Positions 25,341-33,419 of a stretch of DNA of 51,910 nucleotides are shown here, piece after piece. The notes under the pieces are model-generated. The model saw only the letters and a list, made by a program, of their open reading frames with translations. It did no database searches and was not told the DNA's origin. The DNA is taken from assembly GCA_964511065.1 (NCBI GenBank), contig CAZEEG010000031.1:1-51910 (forward strand). Direction: 5' to 3'. Numbering within the stretch: position 1 is the first letter of the stretch; each line of letters begins with the position of its first letter. Made by a program: the position numbers and the translations under genes. The stretch is from CALBRZ01 sp964511065 (GTDB lineage: Bacteria > Planctomycetota > Planctomycetia > Pirellulales > S012-138).

Positions 25341-25560
25341 GGTCACAATGGCTGCGGTCGGGAATTTCCGCTTAAGCGGTTGCCACTAAGGACGGGAAGT
25401 CCAATAATCAGCCTTACTGCCTGCTGGGGGGGAACTCCCGGCCGGCGGCCGGTTTCGCAAACTTGCGTTGGCGCGGACGCCGCAAAATCGCAAGCGAATC
25501 ATCTTGCTCGTCGCCTCTTGCGACACGTCGCACACCTCTCTCGTTGATGGAGCAACACCG

Positions 25561-25926
25561 ATGACGGAACGCACCACTAGCTGGGATATGGAAGTGGACC
25601 GCGGCCCCAATTGGTTGTTCGTCAAGCTGCGCCACCCCAGGCGCGACACCAATGGCAACGATGTCCCCCTGGCCGATGAACTGTGGAATCTGCTTCAGCA
25701 GCATTTCACCAGCCGCATGGTTGTCGAGCTGGATGAAGTCGATCGGCTGCAAGGCTGGATGCTGGATGAGCTGGTCAATCTCAACGACCGTGTTGCCAGC
25801 AGCGGCGGCATGCTGCGGCTGTGCGGCTCGAATCAAGCCAACAGCGAAACCTTGAAAGCCAATCGCCTGCCGGTGTTCCACAGCCGTCAGGAAGCCGTGG
25901 GCGTGCGTCCTCGACAACCGCGGTAA
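25561..25926 (+). CDS. STAS-domain protein (anti-anti-sigma-like)
   Basis: A 121-residue single-domain protein whose pattern (FVKLRHPRRDTNGNDVPLADELWNLLQQHFTSRMVVELDEVDRLQGWMLDELVNLNDRVASSGGMLRLCGSN) matches a STAS fold: a beta-strand pair, a helix, then the conserved Asp-containing loop ELDEVDRLQGWMLDEL. In SpoIIAA/RsbV the loop reads D(S)SG, with a phosphorylatable Ser. Here that serine is not evident (DRLQGW), so classical phospho-switching is uncertain. No anti-sigma kinase is adjacent. The start ATG at 25561 has GGAG upstream. A partner-switching or scaffold role is inferred. Confidence 0.78.
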   Translation: MTERTTSWDMEVDRGPNWLFVKLRHPRRDTNGNDVPLADELWNLLQQHFTSRMVVELDEVDRLQGWMLDELVNLNDRVASSGGMLRLCGSNQANSETLKANRLPVFHSRQEAVGVRPRQPR

Positions 25927-26061
25927 GCTTGCGGAAACGCGGCACGGCCCTGGCGATCAACAGCCGTTTGCGTGCGCGCACGTTGCGCACGATCGCCCGT
26001 GGCTCTCCATCTTACGGGAACAGGTTCGCCATCTGGTTTGGCAAGCCGTCCCCGCGCAGGA

Positions 26062-26781
26062 TTAACCGATCAGTTCTCTCAGCGTGAGCGCGTTGCGCAC
26101 GGCGTGGCCGCGGATGTCGTTGTTGAAGTAGACATACACATCGGCTTGGTCTGCGGCCTCGCCAATCCACCTGGCCCAACCACGAAGCCGGCTGGGCGAA
26201 TAGCTGCCTGAGTAATCGTGCCCCGTGCCGTGGAATCGCACATAAGCGATGTCGCTGGTGAGCCGGCGGGGATGGCGCGGCAACAGATCGTGAACGCAGA
26301 GGGAGAGGTTCCATCGCACCATCAGCCGATAGGTCTCATCCGTGAGCCAGTCGCGGTCGCGGAACTCGAACACATGCGTGTATGCCTGCGGCAGCGCGGC
26401 GGCGAATGCATCCAGCCGGCCGAGATTGCGCTTCCAGTGCGGCGGAAGCTGATACAGCAGCGGACCTAGCCTGCGATTGAGCAGCTTGGCGCACGCGAGA
26501 AAGCGGTCGAGGGCGTCGGCCGGATTGTTCAGCTTGCGCATGTGGGTCAGGTATCGGCTGGCCTTCATGGCAAAGACAAAGCCCGGCGGTGATTGCTCCC
26601 GCCAACTCTCCATCGTTTCCGGCCGCGGCAATCCGTAGAAACTGTTGTTGATTTCCACGGTATCGAACGTTCGGGCGTAGTGCTCCAGCCAGCGATCCGG
26701 CGATAGTCCCCTGGGGTAGAAGGTGTTTTTCCAGCCCTCGTAGTGCCAGCCCGAGGTGCCGATGTGAATCGTTCCAGCCAT
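26062..26781 (-). CDS. DUF72 domain-containing protein
   Basis: A 239-residue TIM-barrel protein of the DUF72 (YecE-like) family. Diagnostic segments are IHIGTSGWHYEGWKNTFYPRG at the N-terminus, FDTVEINNSFYGLPRPETMESWREQSPPGFVFAMKASRYLTHMRKL, and the C-terminal AYVRFHGTGHDYSGSY...VYVYFNNDIRGHAVRNA. DUF72 has no established reaction; its structure is barrel-like, related to endonuclease-IV-type or epimerase TIM barrels. The ATG at 26781 matches the usual family start; the frame upstream to 26925 is non-homologous. It lies 144 bp downstream of the CPBP protease on the same strand. Confidence 0.9.
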   Translation of the reverse strand: MAGTIHIGTSGWHYEGWKNTFYPRGLSPDRWLEHYARTFDTVEINNSFYGLPRPETMESWREQSPPGFVFAMKASRYLTHMRKLNNPADALDRFLACAKLLNRRLGPLLYQLPPHWKRNLGRLDAFAAALPQAYTHVFEFRDRDWLTDETYRLMVRWNLSLCVHDLLPRHPRRLTSDIAYVRFHGTGHDYSGSYSPSRLRGWARWIGEAADQADVYVYFNNDIRGHAVRNALTLRELIG

Positions 26782-26925
26782 GGGATTGCCTGGCGCTAGA
26801 GCCATTCCGCAGGCAAGTTGCAATGGATCGCGCTTGCTGCTTGTGCTGGGGCAGCAACCGCGAACGCTATAGCCTCCCCCCCAGCCCAGGCAAAGGGGCG
26901 ATGCAGGTTGCGTGCCGGAAATCAC

Positions 26926-27525
26926 TTACTCAGCATCACCGGTGGATACGCCGCGGGGCCGCACGCTGCGAACCAGGTGCACCAAGGCAATAAAATCGTA
27001 CAGCGCGTGGGCGATAACCGGCGCGAGCAGGTTGCCGGTAGCCAGGGCCAGGTAACCCAGGAATGCTCCCATGGCGGTTGCCAGCACAAAGTAGCCGGGT
27101 GTAATCATGTGGGCAGCGCCGAACAGCAGGCTGGTCAGCACCAAGGCGGGCATCACGCCGGTCCACGAGGCAATGGCCGGTTGAAGTACGCCGCGGAACA
27201 TAGCCTCTTCGCCCAGACCGGCCAGGGCCGAGATCAGCGCCAAGTCGGCATAGGAGCAATCGGCGAACAGCGGTGCAATCTGGCGGCGGACGACGGCCAT
27301 GATACGCCGCCACGGACGCCACGAAGAACGCTGGACCCAGACCATCAGGGCCAGCATCGGCAGCACGGCCGCAACGCCCCAGCCGATTGCAGCCCAGGTG
27401 ACTTGCATGGTATCTGCCGGCGGATACCCCCACCAATTCCCCAGCCACCACGCTACAACGGCCATTCCCCCTTCAATCAACACGGCAGAGATGACCACGG
27501 AGCCACGCGGTGAAGGGGGCTGCAT
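26926..27525 (-). CDS. CPBP-family intramembrane metalloprotease
   Basis: A 199-residue polytopic membrane protein of the CAAX protease/bacteriocin-processing (ABI/Rce1) family. The three zinc-site motifs are present: GLGEEAMFRGVL (EExxxR), FGAAHMITPG (His) and IAHALYDF (His near the C-terminus). About six hydrophobic helices are visible. Eukaryotic relatives cleave prenylated CAAX proteins; bacterial members often have unknown substrates or act in bacteriocin self-immunity. No prenyltransferase or bacteriocin gene is adjacent. The ATG at 27525 was chosen over a GTG at 27555. Confidence 0.9.
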   Translation of the reverse strand: MQPPSPRGSVVISAVLIEGGMAVVAWWLGNWWGYPPADTMQVTWAAIGWGVAAVLPMLALMVWVQRSSWRPWRRIMAVVRRQIAPLFADCSYADLALISALAGLGEEAMFRGVLQPAIASWTGVMPALVLTSLLFGAAHMITPGYFVLATAMGAFLGYLALATGNLLAPVIAHALYDFIALVHLVRSVRPRGVSTGDAE

Positions 27526-27838
27526 GAGCAAGAACCTGAGCGAGCAATTCCGCACCGCCCGTGCGGGAATTCACAATGCCGACAACGCACCAAGTTCCCC
27601 CAAGGTAAACACCATCGCCGGTAATGCTAGGGGGCTAACGAGGCAACGCGGTCTGGGAGCGTCGGCACTCCGGCGCATCTCCCGGAGGCGCCGGCAGCGG
27701 CTGCATCACCGCTGCCTGCTGCTAGTGGAGCGATCAAAGCGTTCAGGTTAGGCAAAGTTTGCCGGTTATCCGGGCCGATGAAGAATCAGCCATGGCAACA
27801 ATCTGGTTCTCCGGTTCTTCTGATCGCGACTTTTCACG
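27526..27838. other. divergent intergenic region with 13-bp palindrome
   Basis: 313 bp between the CPBP and lipoprotein genes. A palindrome GGCAAAGTTTGCC occupies 27750-27762, 77 bp from the lipoprotein start. No other feature was recognised. Confidence 0.4.
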
Positions 27839-28384
27839 ATGATGTGCCACCGCTCGTTGCGTGTTGCGCTGTCCTCGCAGGCTGCCCTGTGGCTTCGCCT
27901 GACGATATGCGCTGCCGTAGCAGGAGTCGCGGGCTGCCGCACGGCCGCACCAGGCAGCGCCTGCCACGACGCGGCTACGGAAACGCCAGCAGCGCATGCG
28001 TCCTGCCGGCCGGGCTTGCCATGCTGGCTCGCCCATAAGGACATTGGCGCCGGGCCGGCGCTGAGCCCCTTCCTGCCGGTGCCAACGTACGACGTCTACA
28101 ACTATGCAGAAACCCCGCTGGTTGCCGTCCCGCTCTCCGAAGTGCTGCCCCCGGGCGACCGCGAGCCGGCTACTCCACTTGAGGCGGTTCCGGTCCAGCC
28201 AGCCCCGGTGCCGCTGCCTGCGAGACCAGGGGAACCGGATCGGGGTGGTGTTGCCCTGGAAGCGGCCCGCGGCGCGCCAGAGGTGAGGCCGGCATCTACG
28301 GTGGGCACGGGCCGCGGCACCACGCTGCGCTTGCTGACGGATACGCTGGAAAGTCAACCAAGCGCACAAGCGGCCGAACCGTAA
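27839..28384 (+). CDS. putative lipoprotein, Pro-rich
   Basis: A 181-residue exported protein. The N-terminal hydrophobic stretch ends in a lipobox-like AGVAGC (RLTICAAVAGVAGCRT), predicting lipidation at that Cys. The mature part is rich in Pro and Ala (PLEAVPVQPAPVPLPARPGEP), with no domain recognised. Four further cysteines (near SACHD, ASCRPGLPCW) could form disulphides. The coding assignment rests on the lipoprotein signal and on the absence of a better frame; a different frame or short decayed gene cannot be excluded. Start ATG at 27839 or 27842, without a clear Shine-Dalgarno. Confidence 0.6.
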   Translation: MMCHRSLRVALSSQAALWLRLTICAAVAGVAGCRTAAPGSACHDAATETPAAHASCRPGLPCWLAHKDIGAGPALSPFLPVPTYDVYNYAETPLVAVPLSEVLPPGDREPATPLEAVPVQPAPVPLPARPGEPDRGGVALEAARGAPEVRPASTVGTGRGTTLRLLTDTLESQPSAQAAEP

Positions 28385-28661
28385 ACGATAGGTGATGGGG
28401 CATCGAAGTGGATTAACCACCACCGTGCCATGGTGTGCGAGCCGTGCTCGTGAAGATCAACGTGCAGAGGCGCTGTGAGCCGTACTCCCCCCATCACGAT
28501 ACGGCCTGCACGTGATGGTTCAATGAGCGCGTGAAGAACTGGCGTTGCCAGACAAGTAGCGCGTACAGGGAGCAGATTCTGGGGGGCGCATCCCAAGAAG
28601 TTCTCTAAAAACCACCCTAGCTCGTCGTTCGTGTGGCGTCACCCGGTGCGCAGGCGGTGGC

Positions 28662-29234
28662 TCAGCCAAAGACTCCCGCCCCGAATTCATCGGACGACGC
28701 CGTTGGTTGGTCGGCGGCGTTTGCTTGCGCCTTGCCGTTGTGGGGTGCTGCCGCTGGGGACGGTGCGGCAGGTCCGTTGGCGTGATGCGCAACGGGTGCC
28801 AAGGATTCGACGTCCATATCGTCCTCGAAGTCGTCGTACCGGGAAACGTAGCCCGGTTGCTTGGCCTTCTCCAGCTCTTCCTGGTAGGCCTCGACCACGC
28901 GACTCTGGATCATTTCGCGGCAGGGGGAATTGATGGGGTGCGCGATATCGGCATAGAGCTTGGCGCGACCATCATCGGCACGCCCGGCGTGGTCGCGCTG
29001 GATGCGGGTTCCACACTGGTTGCAGTAGACGGCACGGAGATGATTCTTGGCGCCGCAGCGGTTGCAGTGCGAAGTGAGCTTGCGGCTGGGCATGGCGACA
29101 AAGGGGCCGCTGGTGCCTTCAATAATTTTCAGGTCGCGGACCACAAAGCTGTTGTCGAACGTGACGCTACAGAAGGCCCTCAGCCGTTCGCTGGGGTCGT
29201 CCATCAATTTGATGCGAACCTCGGTGATTTCCAC
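28662..29234 (-). CDS. spoVG: SpoVG-family protein with inserted zinc ribbon
   Basis: SpoVG is a small DNA/RNA-binding regulator. Residues 1-50 (MEITEVRIKL...VRDLKIIEG...FVAMPS) and 96-115 (DIAHPINSPCREMIQSRV) match the two halves of the SpoVG domain. Between them lies a zinc-ribbon-like insertion with C57, C60, C71 and C74 (HCNRCGAKNHLRAVYCNQCGTRI) plus a charged linker. Residues from about 135 are a disordered acidic then Ala/Pro-rich tail. The 190-residue length is about twice a normal SpoVG. The GTG at 29234 is preceded by GGGAG and lies 29 bp from the ispE stop, so the two form an operon, an arrangement also known around spoVG in Firmicutes. Confidence 0.9.
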   Translation of the reverse strand: MEITEVRIKLMDDPSERLRAFCSVTFDNSFVVRDLKIIEGTSGPFVAMPSRKLTSHCNRCGAKNHLRAVYCNQCGTRIQRDHAGRADDGRAKLYADIAHPINSPCREMIQSRVVEAYQEELEKAKQPGYVSRYDDFEDDMDVESLAPVAHHANGPAAPSPAAAPHNGKAQANAADQPTASSDEFGAGVFG

Positions 29235-29263
29235 GGCGTTTCTCCCATGATGCAGGGGGTGCC

Positions 29264-30202
29264 TCAGATGCCAGTAGCAGTGGAGAAGACGGTATGCCAA
29301 CCTCGGCTGCGCAGTCGCGATGCAGCGACTCGGGCATGGCGCGCGTGGCGGCAGATGCCAAAGTAGGCGGTGCCGCTGCCGCTCATCTGGTGCCCAACCA
29401 GGCCAAGGTGGTCGAAATCGGCGGCCAGCCGCGCAAGCTGTGGCGCAAGCCTTTGCGCGGGTGGCTCCAACCGGTTATGCAGGTGCTGCCCTAGTGTCGA
29501 AAGGTTCCCCGTCGCTAGCGCCTCCAGCAGCGATTGTGGGGAGACAGGCGTTTCGCCAGCCGCTGCTGCCGGAGTGCAGGCCGAGTACACTGCCGGTGTG
29601 CTCAGGCCCTGCCCTGGATGCGCCACTACCAGGTGTAGCCGCGGCCCCGGCGGTACGGATGCGACGATCTCCCCACGGCCTTCGCACATGGCCCAACCGC
29701 GAGCCAGGAAGAAAGGCACATCGCTGCCGATGGTTGCGGCAACCTCCATCAACGTTTCCCGCGAATAGCCCAATTTCCACACGATGTTGGCGGCAACCAG
29801 GGCTGCCGCCGCGTTGCTGGAACCGCCCCCCAAGCCAGCCTGAGCCGGAATCCGCTTGAGCAGCGAAAGCCTGGCCCCGCGCTGCACGCCCGCCCTTTGC
29901 CGTAGTGCTTCCACCGCCCGAACCGCGGTATTGGTGCGGTCCGACGGCACGGACGAACTGGCGTCCCTGGAATCGGCGACACTCGTGCCGGCATAACGCA
30001 CGTGGCACTCGATGGGGGCCGGGTCGGATGAGGCGCTCACTGGGCGGTCCTCAAACCGCAAGGTATCGAAGACGTCGATCGGGCACATGAGCGTCTGAAG
30101 CTCATGGAACCCGTCGTCCCGCTTGCGGATGACTTCCAGAAAAAGGTTTAGCTTCGCTGGAGACCAGACCTCCAAGCCCGAAGCTAGCCAGCAAACGCGC
30201 AT
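29264..30202 (-). CDS. ispE: 4-diphosphocytidyl-2-C-methyl-D-erythritol kinase
   Basis: A GHMP-superfamily kinase that phosphorylates CDP-methylerythritol in the non-mevalonate (MEP) isoprenoid pathway. Of 312 residues, it shows the start PAKLNLFLEVIRKRDDGFHELQTLM, the ATP-binding loop PAQAGLGGGSSNAAAAL, GSDVPFFLARGWAMCEGRGE, and QMSGSGTAYFG near the C-terminus. About 25 extra residues (VADSRDASSSVPSDRT) lie before the ATP loop. The ATG at 30202 (MRVCWLASG) fits the family; the frame continues upstream to 30295 without homology. spoVG follows 29 bp downstream on the same strand. Confidence 0.95.
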   Translation of the reverse strand: MRVCWLASGLEVWSPAKLNLFLEVIRKRDDGFHELQTLMCPIDVFDTLRFEDRPVSASSDPAPIECHVRYAGTSVADSRDASSSVPSDRTNTAVRAVEALRQRAGVQRGARLSLLKRIPAQAGLGGGSSNAAAALVAANIVWKLGYSRETLMEVAATIGSDVPFFLARGWAMCEGRGEIVASVPPGPRLHLVVAHPGQGLSTPAVYSACTPAAAAGETPVSPQSLLEALATGNLSTLGQHLHNRLEPPAQRLAPQLARLAADFDHLGLVGHQMSGSGTAYFGICRHARHARVAASRLRSRGWHTVFSTATGI

Positions 30203-30620
30203 TGCAATCGCTTTCTTGAGCCAAATCACGCCGTGGCGCGGCGGATAGCGATCACGGCTGGAAATCTCAGCCTGCGTTGCGTTGGCTGCTGCCACCCGAG
30301 GGCAATGGCGCTGGCGGCGAACAGCTATTGTACAACATGCCGGCTAAGAATCTCGCAAACCCAGCCAGATACCGCTAGAACACCCGTCACAAGCGCTGTG
30401 ATGACGCCTGATGTTAGGAAAGCCCGAAATTGGCAAGAGACGTGAGAAAGCGGCGGGAATCCCACCGAGTGCGGATTGTACCCTATCCCCCCGGATGGGT
30501 CAATCAATTGCTTTCCGAACTTGCGCCAGCGGGCGGGGGTGCCAGGAGGAATCGCGCAAGGTGCGGGGTTCGCCAGGTTCAGCAAGGTTTCGTCAAACAG
30601 CGAACCCTCAGCGTGAGGCG
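30203..30620. other. intergenic region upstream of ispE, no gene supported
   Basis: 418 bp between ispE and the small membrane protein gene. A minus-strand frame (30325-30585) ends in a hydrophobic stretch, but its first codon is TTG with no ribosome-binding site and the N-terminal half has no coding character. Nothing else was recognised. Confidence 0.35.
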
Positions 30621-31094
30621 TCAGTAGTTCATCATCGCATCCACGGCCTTGGCGATGTGCTGCTCGCCCTGCTGTTCGGAAAATACCGTGGCCGAATGGC
30701 CAGGCATGATGTCTTCCAATCGGGCGGGCCGGCGGTTGAGCGTGATCTGCGTTTCCTTGTTCACGAAGTACATCCGCCGCATTTCGCCCGCCATCACGAT
30801 CAAGATACCATCGCCCACCGCAACCACCTCACCTACAAATTCCGCTCCAGCCTTGGTGCCAGGCTTGGGGCCAAAGGCTTCGATCAATGCGGTGTTTTCC
30901 CCCAGGTACGCCGGCTGGACGGGAACCTGGTGGATAGGAATGGGCGCGTTGCCGTTGTAGGGGGAGCCTCGATTGATGGCTACCAGCACCACCCCCAGGG
31001 CCAAGGCCACACAAACCGATCCGCCCCGTACGGCCAGCCCGTGCTTGGCGCTGTGCCGGGCAGGGATGCGGTCACGCTCATTGTAGGCCAACAT
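30621..31094 (-). CDS. small membrane-anchored protein with DUF5666-like domain
   Basis: A 157-residue protein. One transmembrane helix is at about 25-40 (SVCVALALGVVLVAINRG). The C-terminal part reads FVGEVVAVGDGILIVMAGEMRRMYFVNKETQITLNRRPARLEDIMPGHSATVFSEQ. This pattern of a beta-barrel strand, 'NRRPARLEDI', then 'GxxATV' resembles the DUF5666 OB-like domain of exported proteins; the assignment is by eye. The ATG at 31094 has GGAG upstream. Longer in-frame starts exist up to 31280. The function is unknown. Confidence 0.7.
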   Translation of the reverse strand: MLAYNERDRIPARHSAKHGLAVRGGSVCVALALGVVLVAINRGSPYNGNAPIPIHQVPVQPAYLGENTALIEAFGPKPGTKAGAEFVGEVVAVGDGILIVMAGEMRRMYFVNKETQITLNRRPARLEDIMPGHSATVFSEQQGEQHIAKAVDAMMNY

Positions 31095-31703
31095 GGTAAT
31101 GAACTCCTGCATGCAAAGACGCGCCTGCCGCCATCGCCAGTCCCGGTGGCACTGCACCGATCCGTCGAGCAGGGGGCAAACAATCGGAGCCGACCCGTTC
31201 CCGCCTTCAGCGTGCAATTTTCGGGCCGTTGAAGGGATTTGAAGGAAAGGCGGAAGCCAGGCGCAAGACCTGGTGCGCATGGATTCACAGCGGCGAGCCC
31301 GGGCGCAACAGGATCACTGCCACGGCGGGGGCGGGGCGAGTTGGAGAAAGTTGGCTATACCAGGTCGGCCGCCGTCGGTGCCGCATGCGGCGGCAGGGAA
31401 GATGCGACGGATTCAGCGGCAGAAGAATGCCGCAATAGACCTGCCCGTAGACGCCTTATGGCGGTGCTCCGCCGCCGAGCGTTTTCTGCTGAAACGACAT
31501 CCGCCAGCGGGGGTGCAGCCGGCATCGGATAGGCCGGGGTGCTCCGCCGCTGAGCGCTTTCTGCTGAAACGACTCCTGGCGTCGGGACTCCGTGCGCAGA
31601 TCGGATTCGCGGCGCTACCGGCCGAGCCGACCGAGTTGAAACGCTTCCCTGGCGTAGAGACTCCTCGCGCAGCCTCGACAAAGGCTGAGGCCGCGGACGG
31701 CGC
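31095..31703. other. intergenic region with degenerate ~75-bp repeats
   Basis: 609 bp without a convincing gene. Three degenerate direct repeats lie at about 31463-31498, 31538-31573 and 31631-31672. Frames through them look random and are Arg/Ala/Ser-rich, as expected for GC-rich non-coding DNA. Confidence 0.4.
31463..31573. repeat. 36-bp direct repeat pair (75-bp spacing)
   Basis: Positions 31463-31498 and 31538-31573 are identical except for two bases (GGTGCTCCGCCGC...TTTCTGCTGAAACGAC). A third, weaker copy (GTTGAAACGCTTCCCTGGCG) follows at about 31631-31672, and it also matches the sequence following copy 2 (GACTCCTGGCGT...GACTCC). Confidence 0.7.
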
Positions 31704-32594
31704 TTATGCTCGTTGCGAACGCACCCGTTCCAGCAGCGCCTTGGTGGCGGCGATGCCTTCGCGTTCTGGCAACTGATCGCCGCGATATTCAATGCTCACG
31801 TAGCCGCGATAACCGGCTTCGAGCACAACTTTCATCATCCGGAAGTAGTCGCGGTGCTTTTCGTTACCTTGCTGATCGAACTCCAGGGAGGTGGCGCACA
31901 CGCCGCGGGCACGAGGGACCAGGGCGGCAATCTTGTCCACGGGGCCATCGGGCGAGAAACCGTCGAAGCTGATATACGCGCCGCAGGTCGGGCGGTTCAC
32001 CTGCTTGAGCAGCGCCTCTAGCCAGGCGGGATCCTTGGCCGGTCCGTTCTGGTTGCCGATCAACACGTTGACCTTCTGCTGGTCGGCGTACTCGCACAGC
32101 GCGGTGAGCCCTTCGGCAACGCGGGGCCGCAATTCATCGGGCGTGCCGGTTCCCGCAACAGAAACTGCGATGGAATGGCAGCCCAGCACCTTGGCGGCGT
32201 CGATCCATGCCTGGTGTTTCTTCACGGCTTCGGCCCGCTTGGCCGCATCGGCATCGCCCAGCAGGCCTTCGTTCTCCACGCGGATCAGCAATTGACGAAC
32301 GCCGTGGTCAGCGGCCCGGGCGTTCATTTCGTCGAGGTATTTTTCGTCCTGGGCCTTGAAGAACCGGCTGGCATATTCCACGGCCGTCAGGCCGAAGTCA
32401 CTCTTGGCGACGCCCACGAAATCCAGGTGCTCAATCTGCTTGGATTCCAGCAGTCGGGAAAGCGAAAACTCGCTGAGCGAGAGCAAGAATGCCTGGTTCT
32501 CCTGGGCGGCCAGCCGGTGGGCACCCGCGGCTACTGTGGCAGCCGCGGCCACGGTGGACCTCAGAAAATCTCGACGCGTAAGCGGCAACGGCAT
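31704..32594 (-). CDS. Tat-exported TIM-barrel sugar-phosphate isomerase/epimerase family protein
   Basis: A 296-residue protein with a twin-arginine signal (LTRRDFLRSTVAAAATVAAG) and an AP-endonuclease-2-like (xylose-isomerase-type) barrel. Supporting segments are IEHLDFVGVAKSDFG, LLIRVENEGLLGD, AAKVLGCHSIAVSVAGTGTPDEL, VNVLIGNQNGPA, and GYRGYVSIEYRGDQLPEREGI near the end, where the metal-site Glu is expected. The family includes hydroxypyruvate isomerase and inosose dehydratase/epimerase homologues; the Tat-exported form is common in planctomycetes and its substrate is unknown. The start ATG at 32594 fits the Tat signal. Confidence 0.88.
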   Translation of the reverse strand: MPLPLTRRDFLRSTVAAAATVAAGAHRLAAQENQAFLLSLSEFSLSRLLESKQIEHLDFVGVAKSDFGLTAVEYASRFFKAQDEKYLDEMNARAADHGVRQLLIRVENEGLLGDADAAKRAEAVKKHQAWIDAAKVLGCHSIAVSVAGTGTPDELRPRVAEGLTALCEYADQQKVNVLIGNQNGPAKDPAWLEALLKQVNRPTCGAYISFDGFSPDGPVDKIAALVPRARGVCATSLEFDQQGNEKHRDYFRMMKVVLEAGYRGYVSIEYRGDQLPEREGIAATKALLERVRSQRA

Positions 32595-32819
32595 CTTAGA
32601 TTTGTTCCGGAGATGAGATTGGGGCCAATTGGACACGAATACTCGTAATTTCCGCTGGCCTCCCGCCTCGCGGGCTGATGGGTTTCGCTCGCAGGATGAC
32701 CGCGGCTGGTCCCAGTCCTGGAACCCTCCGCTGCTGCCGACGCGGCGCTGATCGCCGCTTGCGCGCCTGTCGTAGACGCGCCAAGGTTGCCGGGCATCCT
32801 CCGGGGAAACGGTCCGTGT

Positions 32820-33419
32820 TCAGGGTTGTTCCGGCTGGCAGGCCTCTTCCGCAAGGATGATCATCTTTGCGATCTCTACCAGCTTTTGACTTCGACTGCT
32901 CGCAAGTTTCTGCAAACGCCGAAAAGCGTCTGGCTCGCTCAAGCCCGATCGCTGCATCAGGATCCCCTTGGCCCTTTCGATCATCTTACGGTCTTCGAGG
33001 GCCTGTTTGGAATCGCGTGCCTCGCGCTTCAGCGTTTCAAACTCCCGAAACCGCTCCATCGCTACGGCGATGGCCGGTTCCAAGTCTGTATCTTTGATTG
33101 GTTTAATCAGATACGCAAGGATGTGGTTGCGGGACGCTCTGGCGATGTAGTCCGCATCGTGGAATGCGGAAACCAGGATCACCGGCACCGGTTCGTCCTG
33201 GCAAATCTCCGCGGCGGCTTCAATTCCATCCAAGTCAGGCATTTTAATATCCGTGATGACCAATTGCGGGTGTTTTTCCCGGCATTCGGCCACTAATTCC
33301 TGGCCTGTCTTGGCGGCGGCGATCACCCGGTGGCCAAGCCGTTCGAGGCTGCTCCAAAGGTAGTCGCGCATGCGTGCTTCGTCGTCGGCAATGGCAATTC
33401 GCAGTCCGTCCATGTTCAT
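32820..33419 (-). CDS. response regulator with ANTAR RNA-binding domain
   Basis: A 199-residue antiterminator of the AmiR/NasR type. The receiver domain is residues 1-120, with acidic pocket D12-D13, phospho-acceptor D57 (VITDIKMPDLDG) and K in YLIKPI at about 107. A helix leads to the C-terminal ANTAR domain (ALEDRKMIERAKGILMQRSGLSEPDAFRRLQKLA), which binds paired RNA hairpins to prevent transcription termination. The gene overlaps the histidine kinase stop by 4 bp (ATGA at 33416-33419), implying translational coupling and a dedicated two-component pair. The RNA targets are unknown. Confidence 0.93.
   Translation of the reverse strand: MNMDGLRIAIADDEARMRDYLWSSLERLGHRVIAAAKTGQELVAECREKHPQLVITDIKMPDLDGIEAAAEICQDEPVPVILVSAFHDADYIARASRNHILAYLIKPIKDTDLEPAIAVAMERFREFETLKREARDSKQALEDRKMIERAKGILMQRSGLSEPDAFRRLQKLASSRSQKLVEIAKMIILAEEACQPEQP

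Larger units (their letters stand above)
24815..25560. other. intergenic region dominated by a 78-bp tandem array
   Basis: The region from the membrane-protein stop to the STAS start. Positions 24831 to about 25340 are the repeat array with assembly gap 4; 25341-25560 shows no recognised feature. Long frames across the array exist only because the 78-bp unit is a multiple of three and lacks stops in two frames. Confidence 0.5.

Noticed and set aside
24688..25346. Minus-strand proteins with a 26-residue repeat (VNDTKFGPKECRLASSQT)
   Set aside because: The frame exists because the 78-bp unit is a multiple of three without stops in two frames; one unit has a 1-bp insertion that shifts it, and there is no ribosome-binding site.
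30325..30585. Small membrane protein upstream of ispE
   Set aside because: Only the last third is hydrophobic; it starts with TTG and lacks a ribosome-binding site.
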